From Tomocerus qinae (Eukaryota; Arthropoda; Collembola; Entomobryomorpha; Tomoceridae): 64,000 nucleotides of DNA. A model generated the notes under the pieces. It had not been told where the DNA came from, did not search any database, and saw nothing but the letters and a program-made list of their open reading frames with translations. The stretch is from NCBI GenBank assembly GCA_020055645.1, contig CM034546.1, positions 120,454,375 to 120,518,374 of the forward strand. Reading direction: 5' to 3'. Positions 41,529 through 53,830 of the stretch are shown piece after piece (position 1 is the stretch's first letter; every line of letters starts with the position of its first letter). Position numbers and translations under genes: made by a program.

Positions 41529-42551
41529 TCATCGGTCCTTTGGAGTGTCTGCGATACCGGTGGTATTTACTTTATCAGCTTCTCCGGGAGCGAGAGCGGG
41601 ACCGGTGATGTTTGCTTTAGCAGGTTCTTCCGCTGGTTTTATCGTAGTCGTGGTGGTGGTTGTTGGACAGACCTGTTTAAATGGACAAATGAATGCAAAC
41701 AGTGGTAAAATGAAGAATAAATACAATACTGATAATAAGGAATAAAACAATTACAACGTGAAGTGGTATCTCCGTAGTCGTTGTTGGCGTTGTAGTGGCT
41801 GATGGAGCTGGTCCTGATGACGCTGGTAACGTTCCATTGACACTACCATCTGTTGGGGGTGGTTCTGGGGGTGGAGCTCCTACTCCTGATGTTTTGTTAT
41901 CTTTATCTCCAGCATCATCTCGCCTCCTTCTACTTGAACTTGTGTTATTGGGTGGGGGTGTTGGTGGGGGTGGTAGACCTGTATTGTTTCCAGCATCTCC
42001 TCCACCTTTTGGAGGTTCAATACCTTCTTCTACATGACAACCAGGAGGGATGGGTTTTTTGTACTTTGCATTAAGGGCTTGTTGCTTTCTGTATTTTTCT
42101 CTGTTGGTAAAGAAATTTGCGTTAAGTATTTTCGACATCTGAGATTCCTTTATGTCCTTAAGACGTGTGTCGGTCTCAATAATTATTCTTCTTCCCATTT
42201 GTTTTGACTCTCGTTTGAATTTCTCAGATGTCAACTCATCCCCTCCAGAGATTCCAGATAACCAAGATCCCAAGTCAGAAAGGGCCGTTCCTACTTGACG
42301 TCGAAATCGGGTAATCAGTGTTACGTATCTGTCATCGTCAGAATGTTCTATTGAAGTATCTGCTCTATGGTAGATGCTTTTCGCCTGAAATTCACATATT
42401 AAGAAATTACAATTGTTTCAAACTCTTGGAATTTAAAATAAATATTCACAAAGCTTATTCATTTTGTGATTAATTCAAATGTACTCACTGCTTCTAAATG
42501 GAGAAAATATCCTGACAAGACAAAAATACAGAGACTACTGTAGTAATGCAT
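41529..42551 (-). CDS. Pro/Thr-rich signal-peptide protein, unrecognised
   Basis: Reading the complement: exon 1 42551-42489 (signal peptide MHYYSSLCIFVLSGYFLHLEA), exon 2 42384-41758, exon 3 41672-41529; 277 aa. After the signal come a charged helical region of about 100 residues (LTSEKFKRESKQMGRR and following), a Pro-rich stretch with PPPPTPPP, a SSSRRRRDD tetrabasic site, more Pro-rich sequence, then Thr runs on both sides of the second intron and an acidic end. Sites of the form N-x-S/T occur in the Pro-rich part, so a glycosylated, mucin-like secreted protein with possible furin cleavage is plausible. If intron 2 is not removed, the frame continues through a hydrophobic segment and stops at 41677, giving a membrane-anchored form. 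The donor of intron 2 is the weak GTTGTA. No family recognised. Convergent with the PLP enzyme gene. Confidence 0.7.
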
Positions 42552-44334
42552 TGTGCTAAGTATTTTGACTCTTTTCCTGTCTCGCTTTAAGTCTTGTGAA
42601 CAACTAAATTCTAATATGATGTGATGGGAATAGAAAATAATCAAAAATAACTTTCTCTAAACACCTCTAAGTAGCACACAATTATGAACAGGTATAAAGG
42701 TAAATAACAATGCGTCATTTTGTTATCTGGAGCTTTCTTTTCTCGAATAATTGTTTAGATAAGATGTATAGTATACAAAAGCATCACACACAGTGCATGA
42801 GAGCATTAGTTTCATACTTTCTAACTTTCAAAACGATAAAGGAATTGTCATCTTTTTAAATAATACTAACACAAACTAACCTAAATATTTCACTTATGCC
42901 CTAGATCTAATTTTATTTTCTAAAAACAATTGCCCTTTCGTATAGTATGTCATCTGCATTTAATCTAACCAGGAATTGATATTTATCATGCTATAGTATC
43001 TGTATCTGTATCTTAAAGAATCTTTGCTTGTCCTTTAATCAGTAAAATGCAATAAAATTAAACTCATGTAATTATGATTTATGACTAGGAATTTTTCTAA
43101 AGAATATAAGATGTATTTTATACCACGCAATAATATTTTTGATGTCCACGTCCATAAAAACATCTCGATATTTCATGCAAGCCACATGTAAATTGTGTTA
43201 TTATTATTCCTATATAATAATATATCCATATCCTACTTTGTATAACACTATTGTCATTTTTTCTGATTTAATCAGAAAGAGCTTTAACCAAAACTAACCA
43301 ACATTTTTTGGCTACTGAACCTGGCTAACCTAGAAGCAACGAGGAATGGGGCAACGTGAACCCGCTAATTAAATTCATCCAAATTTTGTAACACATTTGC
43401 GTAAATAAATGATATTCATTTTGATTTAGATTTCATAAAGGTACGAAAATTACAACACAAAACATAGTCACCAATTGCACTGCAACCTGCAACAAATGTT
43501 TCATGTAATATCCTTAGGTTATATTATAGGTGAACTGACCCGAAACTAGTTCATCAAATAGGGTAAAGGGAATTAAAGCTCTAATGACCAAGATGAACTG
43601 TTCCAATGACAAAGTGACATATTATGTTTTGGATTTCGGAGCTAAGTACAACTTGTTTTCAGGTTGACAGTGGACTCTAATTCCAATAATGAATACAAAC
43701 CCTATGGAATTAATTAAAATACGGAACACAATATCCAAAGTAGTATCCAGTTCACCTTTGGCCTTAGAAAAGTTTACCTTTGTGATTTGAACAGAGCACA
43801 TTTTCGTTTTTTGAACCAATTTCTCGGGCCAGTTCACAGTTCACCGTATAAGCGTACCATACCTTTTACGTTCTTAATATCCCCTTTTACCTTATGTTTA
43901 GTAAAGCTAAAGCTAAAATACAAAAATCTCATTTTGCGTTTGTTGTGTGTATTGCTTGTACTTGGATCATCTCTATCATTGCTGGAAGCGGCAAAGCATA
44001 AAACTAGGTCTATATACTAGGTACTATAATATAATTCTGTGCAGTACACTAAGTCAGTAAACTGCTCTGCTCAGTCTACTACTTAGCTTTGTAAATGTTT
44101 TAGAATTTGCTTTGGATTAATTAAAAACTAGAATTGTAAGCAATTTTGGCTATCTGATTGCTGATAATGGTAAGCCTCGTTATAATAATAATAAATATTT
44201 ATAAAATAAAAAATTATTACAAATTTTTAATTTATATTTAGCTAAACTGGACCTAAACCCTCTTCTCTTATTTTTTGCCATTTTTGAAGAAATACTGATT
44301 GCAAATTAGCGGAATTTATTTTATACATTCTAAG
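42552..44334. other. Divergent intergenic region between the Pro/Thr-rich gene (-) and TAF5 (+)
   Basis: 1.8 kb, presumably holding both promoters. It contains a candidate inverted-repeat element at 43529-43845. No supported gene; the open frames at 43622-44020 fall largely in that element. Confidence 0.5.
43529..43845. mobile_element. Candidate 317-bp inverted-repeat element
   Basis: Begins GGTGAACTGACCCGA and ends, reading inward on the complement, GGTGAACTGTGAACTGG followed by CCCGA. The match extends past the 9-bp ends with an 8-base offset. No clear target duplication and no second copy in the window, so the call is tentative. Confidence 0.35.
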
Positions 44335-47300
44335 ATGGAAATTGACAACAATTTCAAAGTATCTCAACCGAGTCAGGATTACCAGCATCAAAGACAAATT
44401 CACCAACATGCAAACGATATTTCAATGAACACTTATGGAACTGGACCTATTTCTGAAAATAACTCTGCTATGGACACTCAGAGCAATGGACATGATAATA
44501 AAAAGTTTGGTGCAGATTTTGGACAGCCAACTGTCAACCAACCCAGTCCGTACAATGCTTCACCATCACCATGCCCTTCAACACCATCTTCAAATAATCG
44601 GCCTTTAGCAGACGGAGATAAAAGCGCACTGATGGTGGTTTTTAGCTTTCTGAAGAAGCATAACTTAAAAGAAACGGAAGAACTTCTTAAACGAGAAGGC
44701 CACATTACGGATTCTGATATTAAAGAAGCATTGTCAGCAACCGACACAGATGTTCAGACAGTGTTATCATCGTATGCCAGTGACGAAAATCCTGACGAAT
44801 ACACTGATGCATATATACAACTGAAAAACTTCATTGATTATAACCTGGATGCATATAAGGTTGGTTGATTTGATCGTACCATGAGGTTATAATCTTTTAC
44901 ATAGTGCAAGTATCGTATTTACTGCAATAATTTATTTAATAATGCAATAATATGAGAATTTTACTTATACCAATTTCAGTTCGAAGTTGGACAAATCTTG
45001 TGGCCCGTTTTCGTTCATATGTATTTGGAACTTGTTTATAACGATCACGAAAGCCAAGCACAGTCTTTCTTCATTCGATTTTCAAAAATGCAAGAAACCT
45101 ACCATGAAACAGACTTGGTGTCATTGGGTAGCATTATGAAGAAAGTTCAACTTTTGAGTTCGGAAAATCCATTTCGCTCATTAAGTTCTTGCTACATAAA
45201 ATCTCCTGGTAAATTGGAAAATTCCAGGCTAAAATACAATTTTATGCATTACGTGAAGTTTTGTCTGATTTCTCCCTTTCAAAACCTTAGGATGTACTAA
45301 CACCGGATTGTACGTTGTTCGTATGTCAAGAGAAGCATTAAGCTTGCTAAAACGATTTCTACAAGAAAAACGGTTAAAATTAGTGCAGAATATATTTCAA
45401 GAGCGTCTCTCCATTGAAGTATATGATGGAATCCCGAGGGGTAAAGCTGCAGTTCAAGCAGTTGCGGGGCATGTAATGGGAGAAGCTCTTCGTCAAGGTA
45501 TTATTGTTTATTCAAAATATAATCATATTATACTTTCTTTACATTTTATTTTCCGAAGTATTAAAATAGCTTTAATTTAGACAACAAAGCCAAAGTTTAC
45601 TACGGACTTCTGAGAGAACCAGATTTACAAAATGTCCAAATGGAGGAAGATGATGAAGATCAAACTGGAGAGTCTGCCAATCAAGGTAGCCAAGGTTCAA
45701 GTCAAAGTTCCCAAAAATCTGATACACAATCATCCCAAGGTTCTCAAGGAACTCCAGGTGAAAGTAGCAAGTCGAGTAAGAAGAAAAAGAGCAAAAAAGA
45801 TTGGCTGATGTCTAAGAAGTCAAAAAATGACCCTAATGCACCACCAATCTCTAGAATGCCACTGCCAGAATTGAGAGACGTCGATAAAGTTGAGAAAGCG
45901 AAAGCTTTGAGGGAGGCAGCAAAGCGAGTGGCTTTGGGAACTGACCGATTGCCGTCCATATGCTTCTATACTATTCTAAACGGAGATCAGCAGTAAGTTT
46001 TAATTTTAAGTCAAAATGCTTTTTTGTTGATGTCAAAAGTCAAAATGATATTAGATAAGTAGTCTGAAAAATCTAATGTATAAGCTATTCTGTACTTACC
46101 AAATGTGAAATTGTAATGCTAATCTCCGCACTGTTTAACTTTTAGAGTTACATGCATAAAATGGAGTGACGATGGCCAGTTAATGGGGGTTGGGTTTGCC
46201 TCTTCCCACATAAAGATTTGGTCCTTAACGTCCACTAAATTAAAAAAGCTACGTCCTGCTGCTGATCTTATTGAGATAGAAAGAGAAGCTGAAGATGTTT
46301 TAGTAAGAATGATGGACGATCGTTCTGCAGAAACAACTCGATCGCTGAGAGGCCATAGTGGACCGGTGTACTCCCTAGATTTCTCTACAGACAAGTATGG
46401 ACCATTTTTTCATCGTGAAAATTGTATTAATTGTGTACAGTATGTGAATGAGTACTCAAGAATACAAGAATATGTTATAAATAAATCTTTGATGTACATA
46501 GGTCCAATCTCTTAAGCTCTTCTGAGGATGCTAGTATTCGCCTATGGAGCTTGCTCACCTGGACATGCCTTGTAGTGTACAAAGGTCATTTACTTCCAGT
46601 TTGGAAAGTAGTTTTTTCTCCTCACGGAAGTTACTATTTCGCCTCCGCCGGACATGACCAAACAGCAAGGTATGATTTTAATATATTTCAATCATAATAT
46701 AAATCTAATATAGAGAGACACTAATCCGACTCCTGACAGCTTTCCATTAAAAGTGTACAAAACGTACAATGTATTATAATATTAAATTGTGTATTAAATT
46801 TTTAGACTGTGGACTACTGATAATTATCACCCTGTTCGTGTTTTTGCGGGTCACTATTCAGATATTACGGCATTAGTGTTTCACCCGAATTCAAATTATG
46901 TAGCGACGGGTTCAACAGACCGCAGTGTTCGTCTTTGGGATTGTGTTTCTGGGGCATGTGTCCGACTGATGACTGGTCACAAAGCAGCTATCCATACGCT
47001 TTGTTTCTCTGTCGATGGCCGATTTTTAGCCTCAAGTGGATCCGATTCAAAAATTCTTGTTTGGGATATGTCGAATGGTGGATTACTCTCTTGCTTACAT
47101 TCTCATAAATCCTCTGTGTACACCCTCGCCTTTAGCCGCGAAGGAAGTGTTCTGGCATCTGGTGGATTAGACAACTGCGTCAGATTATGGGATTTTGTTA
47201 AAATGATAGAAGATGTTGTATCAGAAGAAGGCGGAGCAATGATTCCTCCGGATACTAAAAAGATTGGCGGTGATCATCTACTAATAGGCGAATTTTATAC

Positions 47301-47376
47301 CAAAAATACTTCAGTATTTTCACTTCATTTTACCAGAAGAAATATTTTACTTGCCTCAGGCCCTTTCCAACATTGA
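44335..47376 (+). CDS. Taf5: TAF5, TFIID/SAGA-type WD40 subunit
   Basis: Seven exons: 44335-44859, 44980-45208, 45291-45497, 45581-45992, 46146-46394, 46502-46669, 46806-47376; 786 aa. TAF5 is a scaffold of nuclear TFIID, where its N-terminal domain and WD40 propeller organise histone-fold TAFs for RNA polymerase II initiation. Seen: a Gln/Asn/Ser/Pro-rich N-terminus; a LisH motif near residues 95-125 ([15 protein letters not shown]...EELLKREG); the NTD2 domain ([18 protein letters not shown]); a low-complexity Ser/Gln/Lys linker with KKKKSKKDW and [17 protein letters not shown]; then WD repeats ([63 protein letters not shown]) and the terminal [17 protein letters not shown] 44335 is chosen as the first in-frame ATG. 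Intron 1 has the unusual donor GTTGGT. A candidate AATAAA lies at 47595. Confidence 0.97.
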
Positions 47377-48484
47377 CCAAATATTTTGATGTGAAGTGAA
47401 GTAAAAACGGTTTGGACTCTTTTAACTCTTATAAGTAAACATAGGTACTTTAAAAAAAATTCCAGGACATTGAGAACGGGGTTCCAAAATCAGAGAATCA
47501 AACCGTTCAATCACTTAAGTTAAATTAAATCTAGAGGTTGTATTTAAATAGACAAAATACACATACTTAAATTATTGCAACTAATGCAAACAAAAATAAA
47601 GGACTTTATGTACCAATTTTTTAAAAATAAAACCAATACATTATTTGATTTTACAAATAAATATTTCTGTTCATATGTTTTTAAGCAAGCTATGCATCGG
47701 AATTGGTATCTAACTGTTTATAATTAAGAATTTTGCCATAATCCTGTAAATGAGTACGCACAATTTGCACCAAGGTTCAGTTTTTTCTGGTTTTTCTATA
47801 CTATTACCTAATTACAAATCTACCTAATAATGTAAAGAGAGGATACAATGTAGTACGATATTTAGAAAGTGTGAGATAAAAATTTGATGAGGAAATAATA
47901 TTGTTAACACAATAAGGATGTTAGGTGAAGTCGCCAATATCTATCTATTTTTGTGTTCACTTTCTCTAAACATTTATTATGAAGTTACCGTGAGTAGGAA
48001 ATTGCCTGTTTGAGACATTTCTTTTATTGAGTATATGAATTTATGACATAGTAAAGAGATAACTTTACATTGTGATTTACAAAATGCAAGCAGGCAGCCA
48101 GCAAAAAGGATATAGATGAGATTTTACTTTATATAGAACGAAGATATCTTAACAAAAGTACTATGATATTATTTGCCATGTATAGTAATGACTCGTGAAA
48201 TATTTGCACTACGACTACTATAAACGACCTTGGAAATAGAAATTGGAAAGTTCACCAAGTTTAAAAGAATGCTATTACACAATCTGTTACGCAATTATAA
48301 CCCAAAAGAAGCTATCCTGTTTCATTTAAAAAGTAATATGTGTGCTGGTCCTCCTATCATTCTTATTACATCCTCGAATCTATTTGGTTGTTCTGCACTC
48401 TGGACTTGAACACAAAACTTTTCATCTGGAGAAGTGAATTGTTTTTAGATACCAATTTTATTAGTGACAGAGATATTTAAAAGT
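47377..48484. other. Intergenic; TAF5 3' end and upstream region of the first family A gene
   Basis: Contains AATAAA at 47595-47600. From about 48060 (AAATGCAAGCAGGCAG...) onward it matches the upstream regions of the other two family A genes at about 54065 and 57570. No D-gene relic is visible before this first unit. Confidence 0.6.
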
Positions 48485-50908
48485 ATGCCAAAGAAACGCA
48501 ATAGTTTGCTATTACTATTTCTAGGTTTAGTACATCTAGGAATAAGTTATGCAGCACAGCAACCGAATTACTTTCGTTACTGCGATGATGGAAAATTAAA
48601 AAATGTTCCTTACAGCTCCTGCACTCATGGGGTGAACTTTGGTTTGGGCGATATGCTACCACCATGTATATGCATTAATGGAGTGTAAGTCTATAATCAT
48701 AATAATCAATATGATATTCCGTAGATTTACACAATTCAATGATTACCACAGACTGCAACTGCATTTACTTTTTCAACCTGTACTTATAGATACAAAGTGT
48801 TTACGGACGGATGCGAAGTGGCAGAAGGATTTACTGAAACAGAAATTTGTACAACACTAATAGATGACGAAACGGGTGATAACTCTTGGTCGATGAAACT
48901 TGCAAAATTTCCAGACAATTTTAGCTGGAGACTCCCCGCAGTAACTGCTGTAATACTACCTGGAGATATCTGGGCTGTAAATCAAGGACCTACTCCAATC
49001 AAAATGAGAGCAGACAATTTCTACGCTACGAATGGCCTAGCCTACGTGATGCCTGATAAAACTATCTGTGTCGACTCAACGAAGCCACCAGGCAACGAAA
49101 ACACTTGCCGTTATTTCCAAAAAGATAATACACGCATTTGGATAAATGCTACCGAATACACGATTAATTTAAAAAGTTCTTGCTCTGGAGGTCAGGCACT
49201 AACCAATGGTGGTTGCTTTGCTCCTCTTACTGACGAGGGCCGTAGACGTAAGTGTATAAATTTTATTATAGAGTGTAGAGTAGTAGGGATTCATTTTACT
49301 TTCTCCTAAATGAAGGAAAACTTTCCGAATTCCAAATGAATTTAGTAGTTTACATCTCATTAATTGAATTCTCTGCTTTAGCAGAAATACTTAAAAACAA
49401 ACATTATCTATTATGTAAATACTTTGCTAATTGCTTTATTTTTCTTCAGCTGAATGCGAGTTAACATGCACAGATAGTGCAGGAGGAGTAGGGCCTCCAT
49501 CCCCGACACCTATAGATAGGCCTGAGGGTGGTGGAGGTGATAAGCCTGGAGGTGGTGGAGGTGGATCCCGTCCTAGTGGAAGTGGATTATTCAAAACAAC
49601 AAGAAGACCAATCACAAAGGAAGAATTTGACAAAAATTGCACAGACCCAAATGACTACAGGAATCATGATAATCGTTTCTTGAATAGGAAAATGCTCCTC
49701 TACAATGTTGTCAACCAATTAGATATGAGGGACCCTAAGGCTGGACATATTTTGGACACTATGGAGCCCAATAAAACGTTACCTCTTTTCGAGATAATGA
49801 AAGGCATTTCTAAGAAATTGTGTCCAACGGAATACGTGAAAAATGAATGGGTAGACCAAGCTATTGACTTGTTCTACATTCTGCACAAAGGAAATGTATT
49901 TAGATATGAAGAGCAGTTGAGCGAAGAGCAATCCGCCTGGATTAAAGCTATTTTAACAGAATGTGATTCTAATGTGACTAAGGTACATTTAGTAGCCCAC
50001 GGGGATGGTGGAGAGTGCTCTGGAGCGGCTAGTGGATTGGTAATTTCCTAATTATTATCCGAATTAATTCCGAATATTTAGTTAGAGGCCTTAATTGAAT
50101 GGTATCATAATAATTAAGGCTACTGGATACTGCAAAAACGTGGATGAAGAACCATGTGACTATATCCCGGTGACAGTTGCAACGACTGGAGAAGATAGCT
50201 ACAAAGAAAAACATTATGTTCCCGAAGCTGCCTGGAATATTGTTGATGCAATCCACGTAGCATGCTTTCCACAATTCAACGAATCCTACAGAATGTTTCA
50301 TGTTTTGGAACAAGCTGTGGAAAAGCTTTTCACGTTACAAATCAAAAATTTGTGGTAAAAACTTCTTGGTCATGAGTCAAAAATAAAACTAACCATACCT
50401 AGATATTTACTTTTAGAAGATACATAAGAATTTATGTACATTATTTGGGTTACAGGCATCATCCAGGATGGTTGGAGAAAACGAAGACAAAATTGTTGGG
50501 CTATGGCGCAGATAGCAACATGTACAACTTCGAAGCGTGCATTCAAGGTGCTTATGGCATGAGAAATGGAGACCTGCCTAGGCTAGTTCGTCCTTTTTCA
50601 CCTGTGTACCTAAGGAAAAGGTTGGCCAACACTGCCAATCCAAAGATCACAGATAACTCACATGTAAAATGTTTTGTTCCATTATTAATACATTCTTGTT
50701 GTTCTCTTCCAATTTTAGACGTGCTGTTGCTGTTTCGACTACTAAGGCTGAGAAGACATTTATTCCATTACCCAAAAACGCTGGAAGGTCGATGAAAAAT
50801 GGTAAAGGTCGTAAAACTGGAGAGACAGGTCCAGCAGAAGCTCGATGTGTCGCATCCCCTGCAGAAATGAGGCACCCGCCAAATTGTATATTTCATCCAT
50901 GGCATTGA
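48485..50908 (+). CDS. Family A secreted glycoprotein, copy A1 (unrecognised family)
   Basis: Six exons: 48485-48684, 48790-49247, 49450-50039, 50119-50354, 50456-50620, 50719-50908; 612 aa. Function unknown. N-terminal signal peptide (MPKKRNSLLLLFLGLVHLGI, cleavage likely near SYA-AQ). Exon 1 adds a Cys motif ending CICINGV. Exon 2 holds a domain with DNFSWRLPAVTAVILPGDIW. Exon 3 begins with ECELTCTDS, then a Pro/Gly linker (GGGGDKPGGGGGG), then a helical domain with CPTEYVKNEWVDQAIDLFYI. Exon 4 has EAAWNIVDAIHVACFPQF. Exons 5-6 carry LVRPFSPVYLRKRR and end HPWH. N-glycosylation sequons include NFS, NAT, NCT, NKT, NVT and NES. The last intron is taken from GTTGGC at 50621, because only this joins the conserved exon-6 frame and recreates a tetrabasic RKRR matching KRRRR in the family D paralog. 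AATAAA at 51057. Confidence 0.82.
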
Positions 50909-51739
50909 TTTTTTTTGTTTATTTCATTTATTTTATACAATTATATGCCATCTACCAATATTGTATAGCTTTGTGTGATATCAAATCCAATATATGTATT
51001 TTCTTATATAAAATAGTTGTTGTAACCATTATTAATGCCGCTTTGAGTTCCGATGTAATAAATCCGCCAACAGTCTTGTATCTCTTAGAAAATGGACATA
51101 TATAATATATTGTAAGAAGTGTCATTATTGTTCTTTCAATGGTTATTAACGTTTTCACTTATGTATACCCCAAGGCATACTTTCATGTACTAAATTTTAC
51201 ATAGCAAAGGTATGCTTTAGGGTACATAATTAAAAACGTTAATTAATCCATTTACTTTGTCCTTACAATTACACGCAGCTATAGTTAATATATATATTAT
51301 TTGGTTATTATATTATGCACAATTAAAACTTTTTACCAGAAAACCTTTGCAAAGAAACATTCAAACTGAAGTTAGACATAGATGTCAATAAAAAATACGT
51401 AATGTTAAACAATACAATACGGTGTACTAACAATCAAAAATGGTTATGGACTAACCAGTTAATACATGATTCATCGTTTTATTGGTTGATTATACACAGT
51501 TACACAGGTATCAACACAATTTACTTTTGATTTAAGAGTTTTCTATTTTCTAATGCTTAGTTAAACTTGTTGATGCAACTGTATTAGTCAATGCTGAATT
51601 TTTAGTTAGAATATTTACATAGATTCTCCATCTGACTTTTATTAATATTCTATGCAAAATTCATTAACCTAATACCTACAATAGTACGATTAAGTTGGTC
51701 AGGTAATTAGAAAACTCAACAATTGTGTACAACGTAAAC
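50909..51739. other. A1 3' UTR and spacer to the D1 pseudogene
   Basis: Includes AATAAA at 51057-51062. Largely alignable to the corresponding spacer after A3 (60499-61331), for example AGTTGTTGTAACCATTATTA in both. No gene seen. Confidence 0.65.
51057..51062 (+). terminator. Candidate polyadenylation signal of A1
   Basis: AATAAA about 150 bases past the stop, in the same context (GTAATAAATCCG) as 60656-60661 behind A3. Confidence 0.6.
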
Positions 51740-53830
51740 GTAATTAGTGAATTCTCTTCTTCTCCGTTTGCCTTGCTTGATTTTCTCGGGACGAAGCAAG
51801 TCCCAAGGATATTCTGACTCTAGTTTTCACACGTTGAGAAAAGATTCATTAACATCATTGTAGGACATAGGAATCCTAGAGCATTTGAGTAAGAAACAGA
51901 GGTAGATAGAATGGAGTTTCACGGGGCCAATGATCGTTAATACCATTTGTAAAGAGGTGTATCATGATTGTTGTGAAACGGTGATGGTCACTGTGTTTGA
52001 AATACTTAAATCAAGCTGCATGAGCATTTTTAAACGAAAGCCAGGCTGTTTCAATTATTGGTTCATGATGCAATGAGCTTATATTTAGACCGATTTCCGA
52101 GTTCTCCTATAAAGTCGTACATGGAATAGGCTGCTACTTTTTGCAATAGCCAAACAAAACAATTCATTTACACATTCCCTTTGGCACAATTCAAAACAAC
52201 TCTAAACTTAAGTGAATATACTCACAATTGGACAATCGTCGTCTTAAGGATCTTGTTTAAATTGATCTCTAAATTCCACTGGGAGCCTATTCTTACGGTC
52301 ATGGAATGGATATGGTTGAGTTATGTTTCCTATACATTGTGTCAGGGCTTTTACCATTCTTTGTTCCGTTGGGTAATCGGTGACAATTTCTTCAAATTTG
52401 AATGCATTTTTTTGAACGTTAATAAAAACAGTAGTTGTGATATCAAAAAATACATCCTTGATGTAATGGTCAGGGCAGACTTTTTGTATCAGTGTTTTAC
52501 ACAATTCTAATAGCCTGAATGCCAGCATATTGTGTTTTTTCTGTGATTTATCTTCTCGCAACCCAGCGATTTTCTGTGCTTGTCCAATCATGTAGTTCCA
52601 AATCTCGTTTCTAATTCCATAGCTAGTATTTACCGGCGTTGTTATATTGTCATCAAGGTTGTCATTACCCGTTGCATTATAGTCTTTCATGCGTTCAGAG
52701 CCCTGAAGAAAGAATGATCTTCCCTGTTGCTTCGGCCAATCTTCTTCAGCTCCTTTGTTTTTGAAGACCAAGGGAGTATAGGGACAATTACCAGAACCTT
52801 CAAAACGAAAATATCAACTTCATTCAAACTCACGATAATTTATTTGATAAATAAAAAGCAACTGTACAATAGTACAAAAATAAATATTTTTATCCACTAA
52901 CTAGTTAAAAATGGTGAGCATATCAATGGTTTTATTGTATTTCCAATTGTTAACTTAACAATATGACAGATTATTTCACAACTGAGTAGATTTATCAATA
53001 TGCCTTTGCATATTTTCTTTCAATAACATTTTTCAACTTAACATGGTCATATCTTTACTAAAGACCATAAAGACAGAAACTGTACTAGTATTTGCATCAG
53101 TCGATGGCATAGAAGGAGAAGATAACAAAACTACCTTGAAAATTTGAAAAATTTATGGAATACACTCGGATTGTTGAGAAACAAATATTTTTAGCTTAAA
53201 TGCTATAGTAAACATAATACATCATATTATAGGGATTTAAGATATTACTACTATTACTAGTAATATTAACTGACAGTGCATTATCAATCAGTATCACTTC
53301 GGCAGTTGCTGTAGACTCATGTAACTTTACGTGGATATGGAAAGCAAGGAAATAGTGTATAGCACTGCTGGAATGAATTATGTAAAAGCTAGACTTCTAA
53401 TATTATGAGTACATGTATTCGTATTTCAAATCTAGGTAAAAGTGTAACTATACTCTATAAAGTATTCTACTGACTCCAAGGAAGATAGATTATAATAATG
53501 TAATGATACTCTCCTCTCCAATTTAGTATCTAATATACAACCCGTAAAAATTATTCCTAAAAAATGTTACTTATATTTGATAGGAAAAATGACGTCCATT
53601 GTCAATAGCCAAAGACAAATATTTATGAATCTTAGTATTTTGACATTTGTTCGAATAATTAATTGTACTCATGATGATAATATGAACTCACACTCCAGTT
53701 AATGCATGCAAAACTGAATTTAACATCTGGAGTAGTGAAGAAAGCAAAATAAGAACAGTTTGCCCCATTGATTTCAATTGCTTCATCTATCAGGATTGGT
53801 GGTGTTTAACAAAGCAGGAAGGTTCCAGAC
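51740..53830 (-). pseudogene. Family D pseudogene D1
   Basis: Decayed copy of the gene at 61332-64000, on the complement. Exon a-like sequence lies near 53830-53700. The exon b match (about 53135-52900) lacks roughly 140 bp from its middle, and its acceptor AG has become AA. Exon c (52797-52226) keeps exactly 572 bp and is very similar to D3 but has a TAA nonsense codon at 52244-52246 where D3 has Lys. Exon d (about 52130-51740) has a damaged acceptor region, a TGA at 52011-52013 replacing the conserved Cys of AACF, further changes, and lacks the final residues present in D3. Exon c is much better preserved than its neighbours, which suggests conversion from an intact copy. A functional product is unlikely. 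Confidence 0.88.

Noticed and set aside
41795..42074. Gly/Val/Leu-rich open frames on the + strand opposite the Pro-rich gene
   Set aside because: Complement of Pro/Thr-rich coding DNA; the - strand has the signal peptide and coherent splicing.
49436..49642. Pro-rich open frame on the complement of A1 exon 3 (also in A2 and A3)
   Set aside because: Antisense of the Gly-rich linker; repeated only because the exon is duplicated.
50621..50664. Downstream donor (CAT/GTAAAA in A1, C/GTAAAA in A2 and A3) as the end of exon 5
   Set aside because: Looks better as a splice site, but gives different phases in A1 and A2/A3 and shifts exon 6 out of its conserved frame in all three.
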